DNA of 64,000 bases from Cyclospora cayetanensis (Eukaryota > Apicomplexa > Conoidasida > Eucoccidiorida > Eimeriidae). The notes beneath the pieces were generated by a model. The model had not been told where the DNA came from and ran no database searches. It worked only from the letters and a program-made list of their open reading frames with translations. Made by a program: the position numbers and the translations under genes. Location: assembly GCF_002999335.1 (NCBI RefSeq), contig NW_020312657.1, positions 124,001 to 188,000 on the forward strand, written 5' to 3'. This document shows positions 11,819-23,715 of the stretch, in pieces. How positions within the stretch are numbered: position 1 is the stretch's first letter; every line of letters starts with the position of its first letter.

Positions 11819-14800
11819 TCTTTCTCTCTTTCTTTCTCTTTTCCTCGCTCTCTTTCTCTCAATATACTTCAGCGCTGTACAACTGTATCGCTGCACGCGA
11901 CAAAAGGCGATGCCTGCGTTCGATTTCTGCGCAAAAAGCGCAGCGAATCTCAACCCCTAGCATGCTAACCATCTCTTTGATAATAGGCAAGAGGCCACCG
12001 TGATGCACGCCAATGCCACGCTCTGCAAGACGCAAAACGAAGTCGATCTGCCGAAGCTCCCGATCCGCGGGGTTAAGCCGCTTCAAGCATTCCTACAAGG
12101 AGCAGGTGAAGCCACACAGATGCAGAAACTCACAGAAGAGGAGGCAGCAGTAGCACAAAGAAGAAGCAGTAGCACACACAGGAGGAGGAGGCAGCAGTAG
12201 TAGCAGCCAACATGCAATAGCGCATACAGAGGAGGAGGCAGCAGTAACAGCAGCACATATGCAATAGAACACACAGAGCAGGAGGCAGGAGCAGCACGCA
12301 ACAGACAGCAGCAGCAGCAGCAGCATTCGCATAGGAGGCAGCAGTAACAGCAGCACATATGCAATAGCACATAGAGGCACAAGCTGCAGTCGAAAAAGCT
12401 GCAGCTTCCTCCTAAACGTCATATTTCAATAAAAGGAAAGAGGCGTCGATTGCCCGATGTGCTGCTGCCTTGCTGACAGCGCTGCTTTCCTCCGTATACG
12501 GTTTGAATGAGAGGCAGACGAACCTTCGTGAACAGATGAATTCTGCTACGATGAATTTGCGATAGCGTCACATCAATTTGTGTAAGGCTCCTCGCAAAGG
12601 CCTCACATTTGCGCCGACTGAAGCAGAAGAGAACTGCCGGCAGTTCATCCTCCTGCAACACAGAGACACATACATACACATGTATACATACATATACATA
12701 CATATATATACACGTACATACATACATACATACACACATACATAAATACACAAATACATACATATATACATACATACATACAATATATATATATATATAT
12801 CACACCAAGCGCGATGAGGATGATGCCTACCTTCGCTAAATACCGAATTAGCGTCTGCAGCCGCTGAGATGCCGTCTTGAATTTTGCATCAGCACTTTGA
12901 TAAGCTGCCTTGTTAGCCCCCGAGGAAGAGCTTTTAGAAGCACCGGAAGCATTTCTTCCTCCTCTGTGTGCTCCCCCGCTTGGTGCACTCGTCTTCTTCT
13001 CGCTGATGTGTGCGTATGCTTGCGAGTATGCCTGCAGAGACACATGATAAAAGTTGAGGAAAACACCGTGAGAAGCGATGCAGCTTGCACCTTGCTGCCT
13101 TGAAGACTCAAAGCCACGCCAGCCAGCACACAGCCTTTTCCCCTTGCCTCTTCATTACGGACAGAAGCAGCATGTTTTATACACCAATTTTTCGTGCACA
13201 TGCTGTGCCGAAACTCGCAGACACACACACTAAACAAACAACGGCAAGCGCATCCAAGCGCAGCCGGCAGCAAGTTTATGCGCAGAAAACTTCAAAAATA
13301 CAAAATAACAACAGCCACACGACGAAGCTTTGCCGCGCGCGATCCCCTTTACTTCTAGCAGCACACACAAATAGACACATAGGCAGACAGAGACACACAC
13401 AGACAGACAGACAGAGACACACACATAGACAGACAGAGATAAATAGACACACAGACAGACACACAAACATAAACACACATCGACAGACACTTACACACAC
13501 ACACATGCATACACACACACACATACACACATGCCGACCAGCCCCTTCAGGACCATCAATTCTGAAAATCGCACCGTGGCGTTGAATTCTCCGTTTCCGT
13601 CGATAAGAAGGAACGGCTTGTCTCTGGAATAGAGGTAGTGGCGAAGGGGAGTCGGCCTTTTGTGCGTGGTGAGCGCGAAAACCTCCCGTTGTTTGACAGA
13701 TCCAAGCCAGTCGCAGAACTCGCGATAGTTTGGCAGCGTCGCAGACAGCAGCACGATATTCACCTGCAGGAAAACAAGAGCCAAAATGCGGCTGCGTTTC
13801 TCTCTCGAGACAACCCCATGAGCCTCCGGCAAAGGCTGGAAAGACATGCAGCAGGGCAAAAACGGCAGCGTCAAGGAAACAGCTGAAGGGAAAGAAGCTC
13901 ACACTTGGGGGCACCGGTGTTCACACATATATATATATATTTATTTATTCATTTATTTATACATGTAAGACAGAGAGGGGGGAGGCTACATGCAGGGATA
14001 TACACAATCCGAGTATGTGCATCCTAAGAGGCGGAAGCGGGTAGGTAGGGGTGGAGAATAGGAGAGAACAAAAGAAGCGGATAAGAAAAATCGTTGCTCA
14101 ACAGCATCTCTTATATTGAACAACGCCTCATGGGGGCGTGAGGTTTGCTGCTAGGCCGTATTGGTAGAGATGCTCTGGAGAAGTGTGAGAGGTACACATA
14201 CACATATTATGTACATCCATATACATAGAGAAAGAAAAGAGAAAACAAGAAGAAAAGTGTGCTTCTCCAGAGCAAGCGCTCTATTGGGGCCGTATAAAAA
14301 AAGACGTCAGCGCCTGTGAAGTTTTAGCACCTCGATAAAGCCGCACACGCGATTGCCACAGAGTCTTTTGTGTATGTGCATAGTACATAATATATATATA
14401 TCTATATATAGATATAGATATACAGATACACATGTATATATGAATTTATATGTGAGGGCCTCACGTGCTGAGGCAGAAGAATGAGAGTTTCTTCCCATAC
14501 AACGCCGCGTTCAGCGTCGTTGGCGTAGTGTGCTTCATCAAAAATTGCAGTGTCAAGCTGGCTAATGATCTCATCGCCTCTGAGAAACACATACATATAT
14601 ATATATATATGCATATACATATGTATATACATACGTACATACATATACACACACGTACATACATACATACATACATACCTACACGTAGACACACGTACAT
14701 ACATACATACACACACACATAGACACATATATACGTACACATACATATACCCATACATACATACATACACACACATAGACACATACATACACTCACACAT

Positions 14801-17800
14801 CGCGAGGCCTTTGAAAGCGCAACTTCCAAACGATTACTGGAGGCTGCAAGCTGAGCATGCGCCGCCACGGAAACACTCTAGAGCTGAGGGTGCTTGCCTG
14901 AAGAGAAGACTTCTGAGAATTTCCGTTGTCACAATGAGGCAGGCGGCCCCTGGGTTGATACAAATGTCTCCCGTTATAAGCCCCACCTGCAAAAGGCCTC
15001 ATTTCACGCCAGCAGCACCGCAAAATTTGAAAGCTTAAAGACGCAGCAACCTCAGAAGCAGCTCTCGCAGAGCGAATGGAAAGATCGAGTGATTGAGGAG
15101 GTGACTGATGCAGGAATCGGTGGCGTCATTGCGAGGCCCTAAAGATCGTCTTTTGGGAAAGCGTGCCTTGAGCGCACGCGAAACAAACGACCATTCTACA
15201 AAAGAGACAGAAATGCACGAGTGAGCAAGCGATCGAGCAAGCGATCGAGCAAGCGATCGAGCAAGCGATCGAGCAAGCGATCGAGCAAGCGATCGAGCTT
15301 CCCTCACAGCGTGCCTCTGCGCAGCTTGCCAGACAGGCGATGCACATTTTCTGAAACAGCTCGAAGATGCGGCTTTCTGGAGGTGTGGCTTCCTCGTAGG
15401 GGCAGTGGAGCGGCAACACCTACGGATATGAACTTTTGCTTGAATTCTCGATACTTCTGATTGGACAAGGCCTTGAGAGGCGACAAAAAAACGCAACGCC
15501 TTCTGCGTTGGAGGGCCAGAGCAATCGCATACTCGGCAACAACAGTCTTGCCTGAAAAAATACTCAAAAAAAGTACAAGGAAGGGGAGAAAATTAGCAGG
15601 AAGGAAGGGGGGAGAAGAAGGGTGGGGGTGATGGTGGCGGTGTCCTAAAAAGGTGCGTTTAAAAAGAGGAGGAGAATGAAGAAAGGGAGGATCAGGATGA
15701 GGAAAAGAAAGAAAGGGAGGGAGGATTAGAATTAAGAAAGAAAGGGAGGATCAGGATGAGGAAAAGAAAGAAAGGCAGGGAGGATTTGAATTAAGAAAGA
15801 AAGGGAGGGAGGATTAGAATTAAGAAAGAAAGGGAGGATCAGAATAAAGAAGGAAAGAAGGAGAGAATGAGAAGAAAGGAAGGCAGGGAGGATTAGCATA
15901 AAGAAAGAGACGGAGGAGAATTAAGAAAGAAAGGGAGAATGAGAATGAATAAAGAAAGGGAGGGAGAGGGAGAAATAAGAAAGAAAGGGAAAGGGAGAAA
16001 TAAGAAAGAAAGAGAAGAATGATAATGAAGAAAGAAAGAGAAGAATGAGAATGAAGAAAGAAAGGGAGAATGAGAATGAAGAAAGAAAGGGAGAATGAGA
16101 ATAAATAAAGAAAGGGAGCGAGAGGGAGAATGAAGAAAGGCAGGAAGGAGAATGAAGAGACGGAGGAGAATAAAGAAAGTAAGAGAGGGAGAGGGAAATT
16201 ACAGAAAGAAAGGGAGGGAGAATGAGAATGAAGAAAGAAAGGGAGCGAGAGGGAGAATAAAGAAAGAAAGGCAGGAGAATGAAGAGACGGAGGAGAATAA
16301 AGAAAGAAAGGGAGGAAGACAAATAAAATAAGAAAGGGAGGGAGGATTAGAATAAAGAAAGAAAGGGAGAATGAGAATAAATAAAGAAAGGGAAGAATGA
16401 GAATAAAGAAAGAAAGAGAAGAATGAGAATACAGAAAGGAGAAGAAGGAGAATACAGAAAGGAGAAGAAGGAGAATACAGAAATAAAGAGAAGAAGGAGA
16501 AGAAAGAAATGAAGAGAAGAGCGAGAAGAAAGAAAGAAAGAGAAGAATGAGAAGAAAGAAAGAGAAGAATGAGAAGAAAGAAAGAAAGAGAAGAAGGAGA
16601 AGAAAGAAAGAGAAGAATGAGAACACAATGTAAAAATGTGTGAATGTACCTGCACTGGTGTGGGCCGCAACGAAAACGCATTGATTTTTTTCTAAGCGTA
16701 AGATAGCTCTCTTTTGGAATTCATCTAGCGAAAAAGCAAACTCGATGGCTAGTGGTTCCTCTTCGGGGGAGAGATCAGCGTCGCTTTTGTCAACAAGGAC
16801 TGAGGGAGCAGCAGCTGCAGCTGCAAGGCTTGCAGCAGGCAAAGTAGCATCACCAATAGGCCTAGTCAACGCAGCAGCTGTTGCTGCATCTGGAGGGGGT
16901 GCAATAGGTGCCCTTATGAGATTTTCCAGTGTATTGCTGCTGCCAGGGATGTCTCCAGCTAGCTGCTGCTGCTGCTGCTGCTGTCGAGCTGCTGCTGCGG
17001 CAGCAACGGCAGCAGCCCTCTCTTTCCGAATTTCGCGAAGCATGCGTCTGAAGTGCGACACGTCAGTAGCATCGTCTATACACCACTTTTTTCGGATTGC
17101 CCTAAGCTTTGACCGCTGGGGATTTTCCTCTTCTTCTGTTGTTGCTGGTGCTGCTGCTGTTGCTGTTGACGAGGGGCCCCTCTCAGCAGCAGCTGCAGCA
17201 GCTGCAGCAGCTGCACCCGCCTTAGGCTCTACCCCTGGAATCGCGTGATCGTCACGCATGAGCTGCAACTGTTTCCTTGGTGGCTCGTGCTCTACGACAG
17301 GTGGAGGAGCTGCGTTCGGATTTAGGTTGAGAGGAATTTCCTCGAGCAGCTCGAAAGTGATGCGAAATTGGGGAGGCCTCGGGTGGCCATCGCCATCATC
17401 ACACAGCAAATCCAAAGGCAACAGAAGCGGTTGTTGTTGGTGCTGCTGCTGCTCCTGATGTTGTTGCTGTAGTTGTTGTTGCTGCTGCTCTTGTTGTTGA
17501 TGTTGTGGGAAAAAATTCAAGCTTTCACCTCCATCTGCCGCACCGCCCCATGGCGCTGTCGCTGTCTGTCGGGAGTCGAGCGGCCGCTGCCCCTGAGGCG
17601 AAGACGGGGGCTGCTGTTGGTGCCCTTGCGCATGCGCTACTGTGCCGCTTGAGGCTTCACTCCCCAGCAGCTTCAGCTCCTCGAGTGTCTCCAGAGACAC
17701 CGGAGGGACGGCAAGGGGGGCCGGAATGAACGAGGCTAGCGGGGGAAGCAGCGCATCGACAGGGGGGGGGGCCCCGTTGCAGCTCGAGGCTTCGCAGCCT

Positions 17801-17967
17801 GCAGGGTAAGCCGTAGAACCCTGCTGAGCAAGACACCCTTCTCCCTCATCTGAAGACTGCTCGCTGCTGTCATCCTCCGTCCAGAAGTCAGAGTCGCCTC
17901 CGAAAAGGCGTGCCATGGCTACCAACCCAGAAGGAGAGGCAGCAGCGCCTGTGCGCCGGTGCAACAC
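4201..17967 (-). CDS. SKI2: Ski2-type DExH RNA helicase, 22 exons
   Basis: Cytoplasmic 3'-5' RNA helicase of the Ski complex, which feeds RNA to the exosome. Exons (high to low): 17967-16650, 15551-15424, 14986-14898, 14579-14465, 13763-13539, 13031-12831, 12652-12524, 12092-11970, 11746-11588, 11207-11124, 10639-10445, 9915-9745, 9262-9142, 7936-7653, 7259-7062, 6673-6539, 6188-6114, 5796-5686, 5645-5445, 5120-5058, 4945-4895, 4314-4201. All phases agree; product about 1,429 aa. Motifs in order: FQKRAI, AHTSAGKT (split by intron 1), [72 protein letters not shown]. The DSHCT end includes [21 protein letters not shown] and [13 protein letters not shown] at the stop. LPQHV before motif III favours Ski2 over Mtr4. 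The N-terminal 400 residues are Gln/Ala-rich and poorly conserved; Met at 17916 is an alternative start. Junctions at exons 11/12, 12/13 and 14/15 are the least certain. Confidence 0.92.
4545..4870. repeat. GTCT/GTTT microsatellite, Ski2 last intron
   Basis: Tetranucleotide repeat filling the intron between exons 21 and 22 (4315-4894). Open frames rich in Cys-Leu-Ser or Arg-Gln-Thr here are artefacts of the repeat. Confidence 0.9.
5150..5335. repeat. CATA/CACA microsatellite in Ski2 intron
   Basis: Tetranucleotide repeat inside the intron between exons 19 and 20 (5121-5444). Confidence 0.9.
9478..9705. repeat. TA/GTATA-rich repeat in Ski2 intron
   Basis: Alternating TATATGTATATGTACG-type repeat in the intron between exons 12 and 13 (9263-9744). 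Confidence 0.9.
10060..10350. repeat. ATCT microsatellite in Ski2 intron
   Basis: Long TATC/TCTC tract in the intron between exons 11 and 12 (9916-10444). Confidence 0.9.
10790..11110. repeat. GCATCTGCAACAAA-type minisatellite in Ski2 intron
   Basis: Tandem units built from GCATCTGCATCTGCAACAAA variants, within the intron between exons 10 and 11 (10640-11123). Confidence 0.9.
15221..15300. repeat. 12-bp GAGCAAGCGATC tandem repeat
   Basis: About seven near-perfect head-to-tail copies in Ski2 intron 2 (14987-15423). Confidence 0.92.
15570..16630. repeat. Kilobase polypurine tract, Ski2 intron 1
   Basis: Almost uninterrupted purines on the + strand (GAAAGAAAGGGAGGA variants), i.e. pyrimidines on the Ski2 sense strand. 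It fills intron 1 (15552-16649), which splits the Walker A motif. Confidence 0.92.
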
Positions 17968-18407
17968 TTCCCCTCGGGGGTCAGATAGACAGCAGGAGCT
18001 ACGCGAAAAGCGGTATTCTTAAATTCTAATTAGTTTGCCGCGCAAAGCGCGAGAGTCTTCACAAAATGGAAAAGCCGCGGCGCCAAACGAATGACGCCTC
18101 GGGGGGGCTGCGTGCAGGAGGGGGCCCCCAAGTTGCACGGGGGGCCCCTTGAATCCTGGATTCCCGGAAAGCGGCGCGGTAAGCGGCTAAACTTCATGAA
18201 CAATTTTGCGCAGAATTCAATTGCGAACTCCCTGCGCGCATGCATCGCCTCACAAAAGCAGCGCCATCCAGCAGCAGTCGGCTTTTGCAGGAATACGGGG
18301 CAAAGGGCTGCTGCTGCTCCTGAGCTCAACGAACGCTCCGCTGTACGGTACCGCGGCTGCGGGTGCCAGCTTCGCTTCGCAGCCTCCCCGTCGCTCGTCG
18401 ATGGAAA
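17968..18407. promoter_or_regulatory. Putative bidirectional promoter, Ski2/SPT4
   Basis: 440 bp separate the start of the Ski2-like gene (-) and the SPT4 start (+). Head-to-head arrangement suggests shared promoter sequence. No specific motif was identified. Confidence 0.45.
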
Positions 18408-18814
18408 ATGGACTCGGAAGGGCGAAGCGGAGACGAGAAGGATCAGAAGGGGCCCCTGGAAGCAGGTGAGCGGGAGGCTGGAGGCGTCGTGCCCCTCGGC
18501 ACTATTCGAAAAGTCAAGACGCGAGAGGGCGAAGAAAAAGAAAAAGTGCAACTCAAGCTTCGGGCCTGCATCAGCTGCCGGCTCGTAATGACGGAGCAGC
18601 AGGCAAGACCTCCTTCCCCTTTCGAAAGGCGTGCAAAGTTTTCGCCTGCTGCACCAGCTGGCGGCATGGAGTGAACCCTTTTGCATGAACGCGCGTGCCT
18701 TGCTGTTTGTCTCGCTGCATCTCTATATATATCGCGCTTCTTTTACTGCTTTCGTTGGAGAGCACGTGTGGAATCCAGGGGTGTCTAGTTGGAATGACGC
18801 CTTCATCTTTTTTT

Positions 18815-18846
<32 letters not shown>

Positions 18847-19420
18847 TCTTTGTCTCTCCTACCCTCTCTTTCACTCGCGTTCCCTCTCTCTGTCTCTCTC
18901 TTTGTCTCTCCTGCCCTCTCTGAACCAGTGTGTGTGTGTGTGTGTGTGTGTCTGTGCTTGTGGGCGCGCTGCAGTTCTATGACGAGGGCTGTCCGAACTG
19001 CGCCTGGCTGCAGATCGACGGCGACAGGAGCCGCGTTTTGGGCTGCACTTCGCCTAACTTTGCGGGCTTTGTAGCGCTTATCAAGCCTCAGGGGTCTTGG
19101 GTGGCTCGGCACAATAAACTGAGTGAGACAGGGAGTCGTAGGGGTGGCGTCTGCAGCGGCAGCGGAAGAGCGCTCTTAGTCCGGAGGGAAGGGGTAGAGG
19201 GGAAGTAAGGCGGGGGGAAGGGGAGGGGAACGAGTGCCGTGTGCCTTCAGCTGCCACAGAGAGAGGGTGCTTTTAGCATAGTTCGTTGGACGGCGACGCA
19301 TGTGCGTACGTTCCTGCTGCAGCCGAAGGGGTGCCTGGGTGCTATGCAGTTAAAGTCTTGGGAGACCTCCCCGACAGCATCAAAGACGATGCGCATCGCT
19401 TCGCCGCCTATGGGGAGTGA
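18408..19420 (+). CDS. SPT4: Transcription elongation factor SPT4
   Basis: Spt4 pairs with Spt5 (DSIF) on RNA polymerase II to promote elongation. Three exons: 18408-18602, 18975-19122, 19323-19420; 146 aa. Exon 1 carries the first zinc-ribbon half RACISCRLVMTEQQ, exon 2 the second half FYDEGCPNC plus CTSPNFAGFVALIKP and SWVARHNKL, and exon 3 VPGCYAVKVLGDLPDSIKDD. All four zinc Cys are present, and the 15-residue spacing between the CxxC pairs matches yeast and human Spt4. Keeping that spacing requires a GC donor for intron 1 (CAG|GCAAGA at 18603). The ~40 residues before the zinc ribbon are longer and more charged than in most Spt4. A possible GTGAGC donor near 18465 could hide a further intron there. 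Confidence 0.93.
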
Positions 19421-22228
19421 CGGAGCTCAAAGCGCGAAAACGCCGCATGCGGGGCCGCACTGCACTGAATTCCAAGGAAGTGCTGCGTCTTCCTTGAAGT
19501 GCAGTGCACAGTGCAGTGCAGCGGGCAGTACAAGTGCAGCTGGATGAGCTAGCAGGCTGCTTTGAGACAGATAGCGAGAGAGAGAGAGACGGGCTTTCCC
19601 TTGGTTTGCTTCTACAGCTCCTGTTAAGGAAGTAGGGAGGGGCTTAGGGGGAGAAAAGGCGTCTTTTTCGCCTCTTGCCGAAGGGCTGTTTGCTTTGGCT
19701 GGCCAGAGAACGCGCACAGCGTGTAGCTGATCCGAGTGTCTTAGGGAGGCGGTGACAGGGCGTGGATTGAAAGCGCATGCGCCTACGGCGGCACGCGTTT
19801 TCCTAGATGTGCAGCTGCATGCATTAGTTGTTGACGAATCACATCTAGCCGCAACAACTCGTGAAGGGCGGCCGCTGCAAGCGGCAAAGGCGTGAAAAGA
19901 TGGGGTGTCTCCATGAAAAGCAACAGGGCATGCTTGCGGAAATGCCGCTTGCTCAGCTCCATCAGCGTGACCTTCATACGCCACCCATCAAAGAATGCGC
20001 GCGCGCGACATCTCGAGTCGCTTAGGAAGTAGTGGAAGAGCTAGCGTGCCGCGATGCGGCTCATGCAGGCATCGTGCTCTGCAGAGGTAAAGGAGGAGGA
20101 AAGACACCCGGCCGCCGCTTGGGGCGAAACGTTCAACGCGCATTGTTATTACAGCAGCGCGGCGAAAACGCTAGCTGCGGCTCTTGCAGCGCTGTATTGG
20201 ACGGTGTGCATACACACGGGGTGTAACGCTCATAAGAAGTCTTCCTAAGAAGCGTCATCGTTTGCCGGAAACGCAATACAGAGCTTTAGAGAATGTTGTT
20301 GCGAACCCATTCAGAAGCGACTTACTTCCCCTCCCCTGGCCCCCGCGCCCCTTCAGCTAAGAGCTCCAACAGTTTTTCTACACGCGTTATGCTGATCTAA
20401 GAATGAGTATACCAGTGATTTCTAAGTCTGCTTGTTCGTAGTTCTGATTATTGCAGGCAGAGACCTACTAGCTCGATACGGGAAGACGTAGTGTTGCGTG
20501 CATGGGCGCTCGATGCCATGTGCAACTACCTGTGAACGCTTCAAGTGCCTTTCTACGGGGAGCAACTACGCGCCCTTGGCTGTATTTCTTTCCGCATGTC
20601 CGGATTTCTCAAGGCTGCGGATAGGGAAAGGCGATAGTTCTTTCAGAGAGAGAGAGAGAAAGAAAAAAGACAATAGTTTTATACTGGCTGCACCTTTGTT
20701 GAGCATGGAGTCGTGCGCCGTCTTCCTACGGAGAAGACCTTTGAGATGGCAGCACATGTGGCATGACAAGGCAGTAAGCAAGACCTATTAAGCTTGCATT
20801 CGCGTTGCAACCCCGTAAACAAGCACTCCGAACAGACAGCCTCCGCCAGCGCCAGGTGCGCGCACAGCAGCAATCTGACGTCCCCATTCAAGCACACAAC
20901 AGCATTGCTCTTACAGCATTATTCCGTTGCCCCTCTGTCTCTACTCTCTGCAGCTTGTTAGATAGGCGAGCCGTCCAACTACCCACCCACCAGTCAGTGC
21001 CTACCATACAACTTCCTACAGCAATATTCCCGGTGCAGCACGAAGTGCAAAGGAGTAAGTTCGCATATCAACTGCGCAAAGGAAGTCATGGACACCTTGC
21101 CGTCGGAGCTGCTCGGTGGCAAACGGCATTCAAGACGCTGCGCGTCCGTGTATGCCCCCCGAGGCGGCATCGAATGAAGAAACACACTGCCACCATGGAC
21201 AAGGCTTCCTGCATGCAGCTCAGGGCGTGCAATAAAAACACGCAGAGTCACAAACAAGCGCGTCTTCAACAACAACGCGGCCTTACCCGCGCGCACTGCC
21301 AGACAGACGGGCAGAGAGGAGGGGTGAAACTGCTCTATGCGGCAGGCGTGAGCCGTCGGCCGTTGCTGCTAACGCCTGCCTGGCCTCTAGACAGTCACAA
21401 AAGGCATGTTTTTAAGAACATAGACGGTACTCGGCGCAGTGCGTGAGAGCTTCCAAGTCTCGAAGGAACCCTTTGCTGCCACCGCTCCCTCCACCGTCCA
21501 AGGGGCAGCCACGGCGGGAGCATGTGTGGTGAATTACACTCCATGCCGATTATTGAAATGCGGCCGCCATTCGCCCTCACAGCCAATGCATTGTCGATAT
21601 GCTGATGCAGTGCTTATGCACACGTTCTATGATTTTCAAGCACCCTCGAGCGACTGCGCTGCTGTACACCTGGGCGGGAAGGACTGCAGACTGCAAGGGG
21701 GCTGCCATGTACATATATCTACGCACGGTTCCCCTGCCAAGCAGTCGAGCAGAAAGCTAGAACGCTCTCCTTTTTTGACCAATTTCAGTCTCCTTTTCCC
21801 CCTGTACACCGCGAATCCTCGGAGGGGGCCGTGGATTCGCGCCTTCACAACAACCTGAGGGAGGCTCTTCTGCCTCATCACTGCCCTTCGTGGTCACTCC
21901 CCTGATGTTGCTGCAAAGACTGACTATACACCTCGCGGCAGCATCACCAAGAGCAGCCGACACTACCTGCACAGTTACAGACGTGCAATGAGCTGAAACG
22001 CTGCAAAAACGCCACCGCTTCTGCAAAAGCTTCAGGGGAACCTCCTCGACATTGCAACAGCGTAGCAACAACCGAAGCAAGAAGCCTTGACCACTGGCAC
22101 TGGCTGTGGGAAGGCGGCTGCTATAACCGCAGTAGCAGCAACAACACCATAACAGCAGCAACACCATAACAGCAGCAACACCTTAACAGCTGAACTCCTT
22201 TTACGCCACTGCCGATGAGCTGGGAACC
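19421..22228. other. Intergenic, 2.8 kb, no gene recognised
   Basis: Contains open frames of up to ~213 codons (20805-21446 +; 19427-19984 -) with no family resemblance, no convincing splice-consistent exons and mixed composition. The longest may be chance, UTR or lineage-specific. Confidence 0.45.
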
Positions 22229-23187
22229 ATGCCCACAAAGGACGCAGCCAGCTACAAACAGCGATCGCAACAGCAGCAGAAACAGCAGCAGCAGCATCCC
22301 GGTGCTCAAAATACTCACAGCAGCAGCACAAGCACCAGCAGCAGCAGTGAACAGCTCCAGGGGAAGCAACAGACATACGGAGGAAATTTTGCAGCGGCTA
22401 AAACTTCAAAGTCTACGACCATTAGGAATTCTAGCAATGGACGCAGCAGCAGCACACTAAAGCGTGACTCGTCCAGCGGCAACACAAGCACAAGCACAAA
22501 CGCAAGCACAAACACAAACACAAGCAGCAGCAACAGCAACAATAACACTGGAGGCTGTGGTTCAAAAATTCATCGCTGTAGCGACGGCAGCAGAAAACCC
22601 ATAGGCCTTTGTGCTGAGCAGCACTGCCAGAGGGAACGACGGCTGCTGCCGCATGCAGAGATTCGCAGTCAAAGCTCCGCATGCGACAGCAGCAAAGGCG
22701 AAAGCAGAAGAAGCTTGGGTACACTGTCTGAAGGGAAGAGGCTTGTTACATGCACTGAGACTTCTGCTGCTGCCACGGCACGAAGATCCACTCGCAAGCC
22801 TTCTCCGCCGCTGTCAGCAGCTCAGCAGCAAGTGCAGCAGCAACAAGTGCAGCAGCAACAAGTGCAGCAGCAACAAGTGCAGCAGCAACAAGTGCAGCAG
22901 CAACAAGTGCAGCAGCAGCTGCCGCTTCCCTCCGACAAACGCATTACTGCACTGCTGTCACAGTTGCAGCAGCAAGTGCAGCAACAAGTGCAGCAGCAGC
23001 AGCTGCCACTTCCCTCCGACAAACGCACCACTGCACTGCTGATACTGTTGCAGCAACAGCAGCAGCTGCAGCAGCAAGTGCAGCAGCTGCAGCAGCAAGT
23101 GCAACAGGTGCAGCAGCAGCTGCCGCTTCCCTCCGACAAACGCACCACTGCACTGCTGTTACTGTTGCAGCAGCAGCAGCAGCAGCT

Positions 23188-23222
<35 letters not shown>

Positions 23223-23662
23223 CCCCCGTGCAGGCAGCAGCGATGCCTCAGGTGCAGGCAGAGATGCTGCAGCAGGAGTTGCTGCAGCAGCTCCTGCTGC
23301 ATCCGAAGCACCATTTGCAGCAAATAAAGTGGCAAGCATTGCAGCAACTTCAAGGGAGCGTTCAGCAGCAGCAGCATGCATTGCAGAGGCTGCGGCAGCG
23401 CCGCTTCGTGCAGCAAGAGCAGCAGCAGCAATCCTGCTCCGTTGCTCCCCAGCAGGCACCAGCAGCAGCATCTGCTGCTTCACCATCGGCTTTTGCAGCG
23501 AGAGCAGCAAGTGCAGCAGCAGCACCTGCTGCTGCTGCTGCAGGTTGGTCAGGAGACGCTCAGCAGCGAAGACAGCCGCTGCGGCTAAGTGCAGGAACGC
23601 ACATCAAAGCGCCTATTACGATCGTTGTGAGTGACGATGACTTGACTAGCAGCAGCAGCAGC

Positions 23663-23715
<53 letters not shown>

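Noticed and set aside
15820..16640. Long minus-strand frame of Phe/Leu/Ser after the Ski2 exon 1
   Set aside because: It is the intron 1 polypyrimidine tract read through; the donor at 16649 and the acceptor at 15552 restore the Walker A motif.
20805..21446. 213-codon plus-strand open frame
   Set aside because: No recognisable domain, signal or splice context; kept only as unannotated intergenic sequence.
22815..23525. Minus-strand poly-Ala, poly-Cys and poly-Leu frames opposite CAG repeats
   Set aside because: These are antisense shadows of the CAG tract in the J-domain gene.
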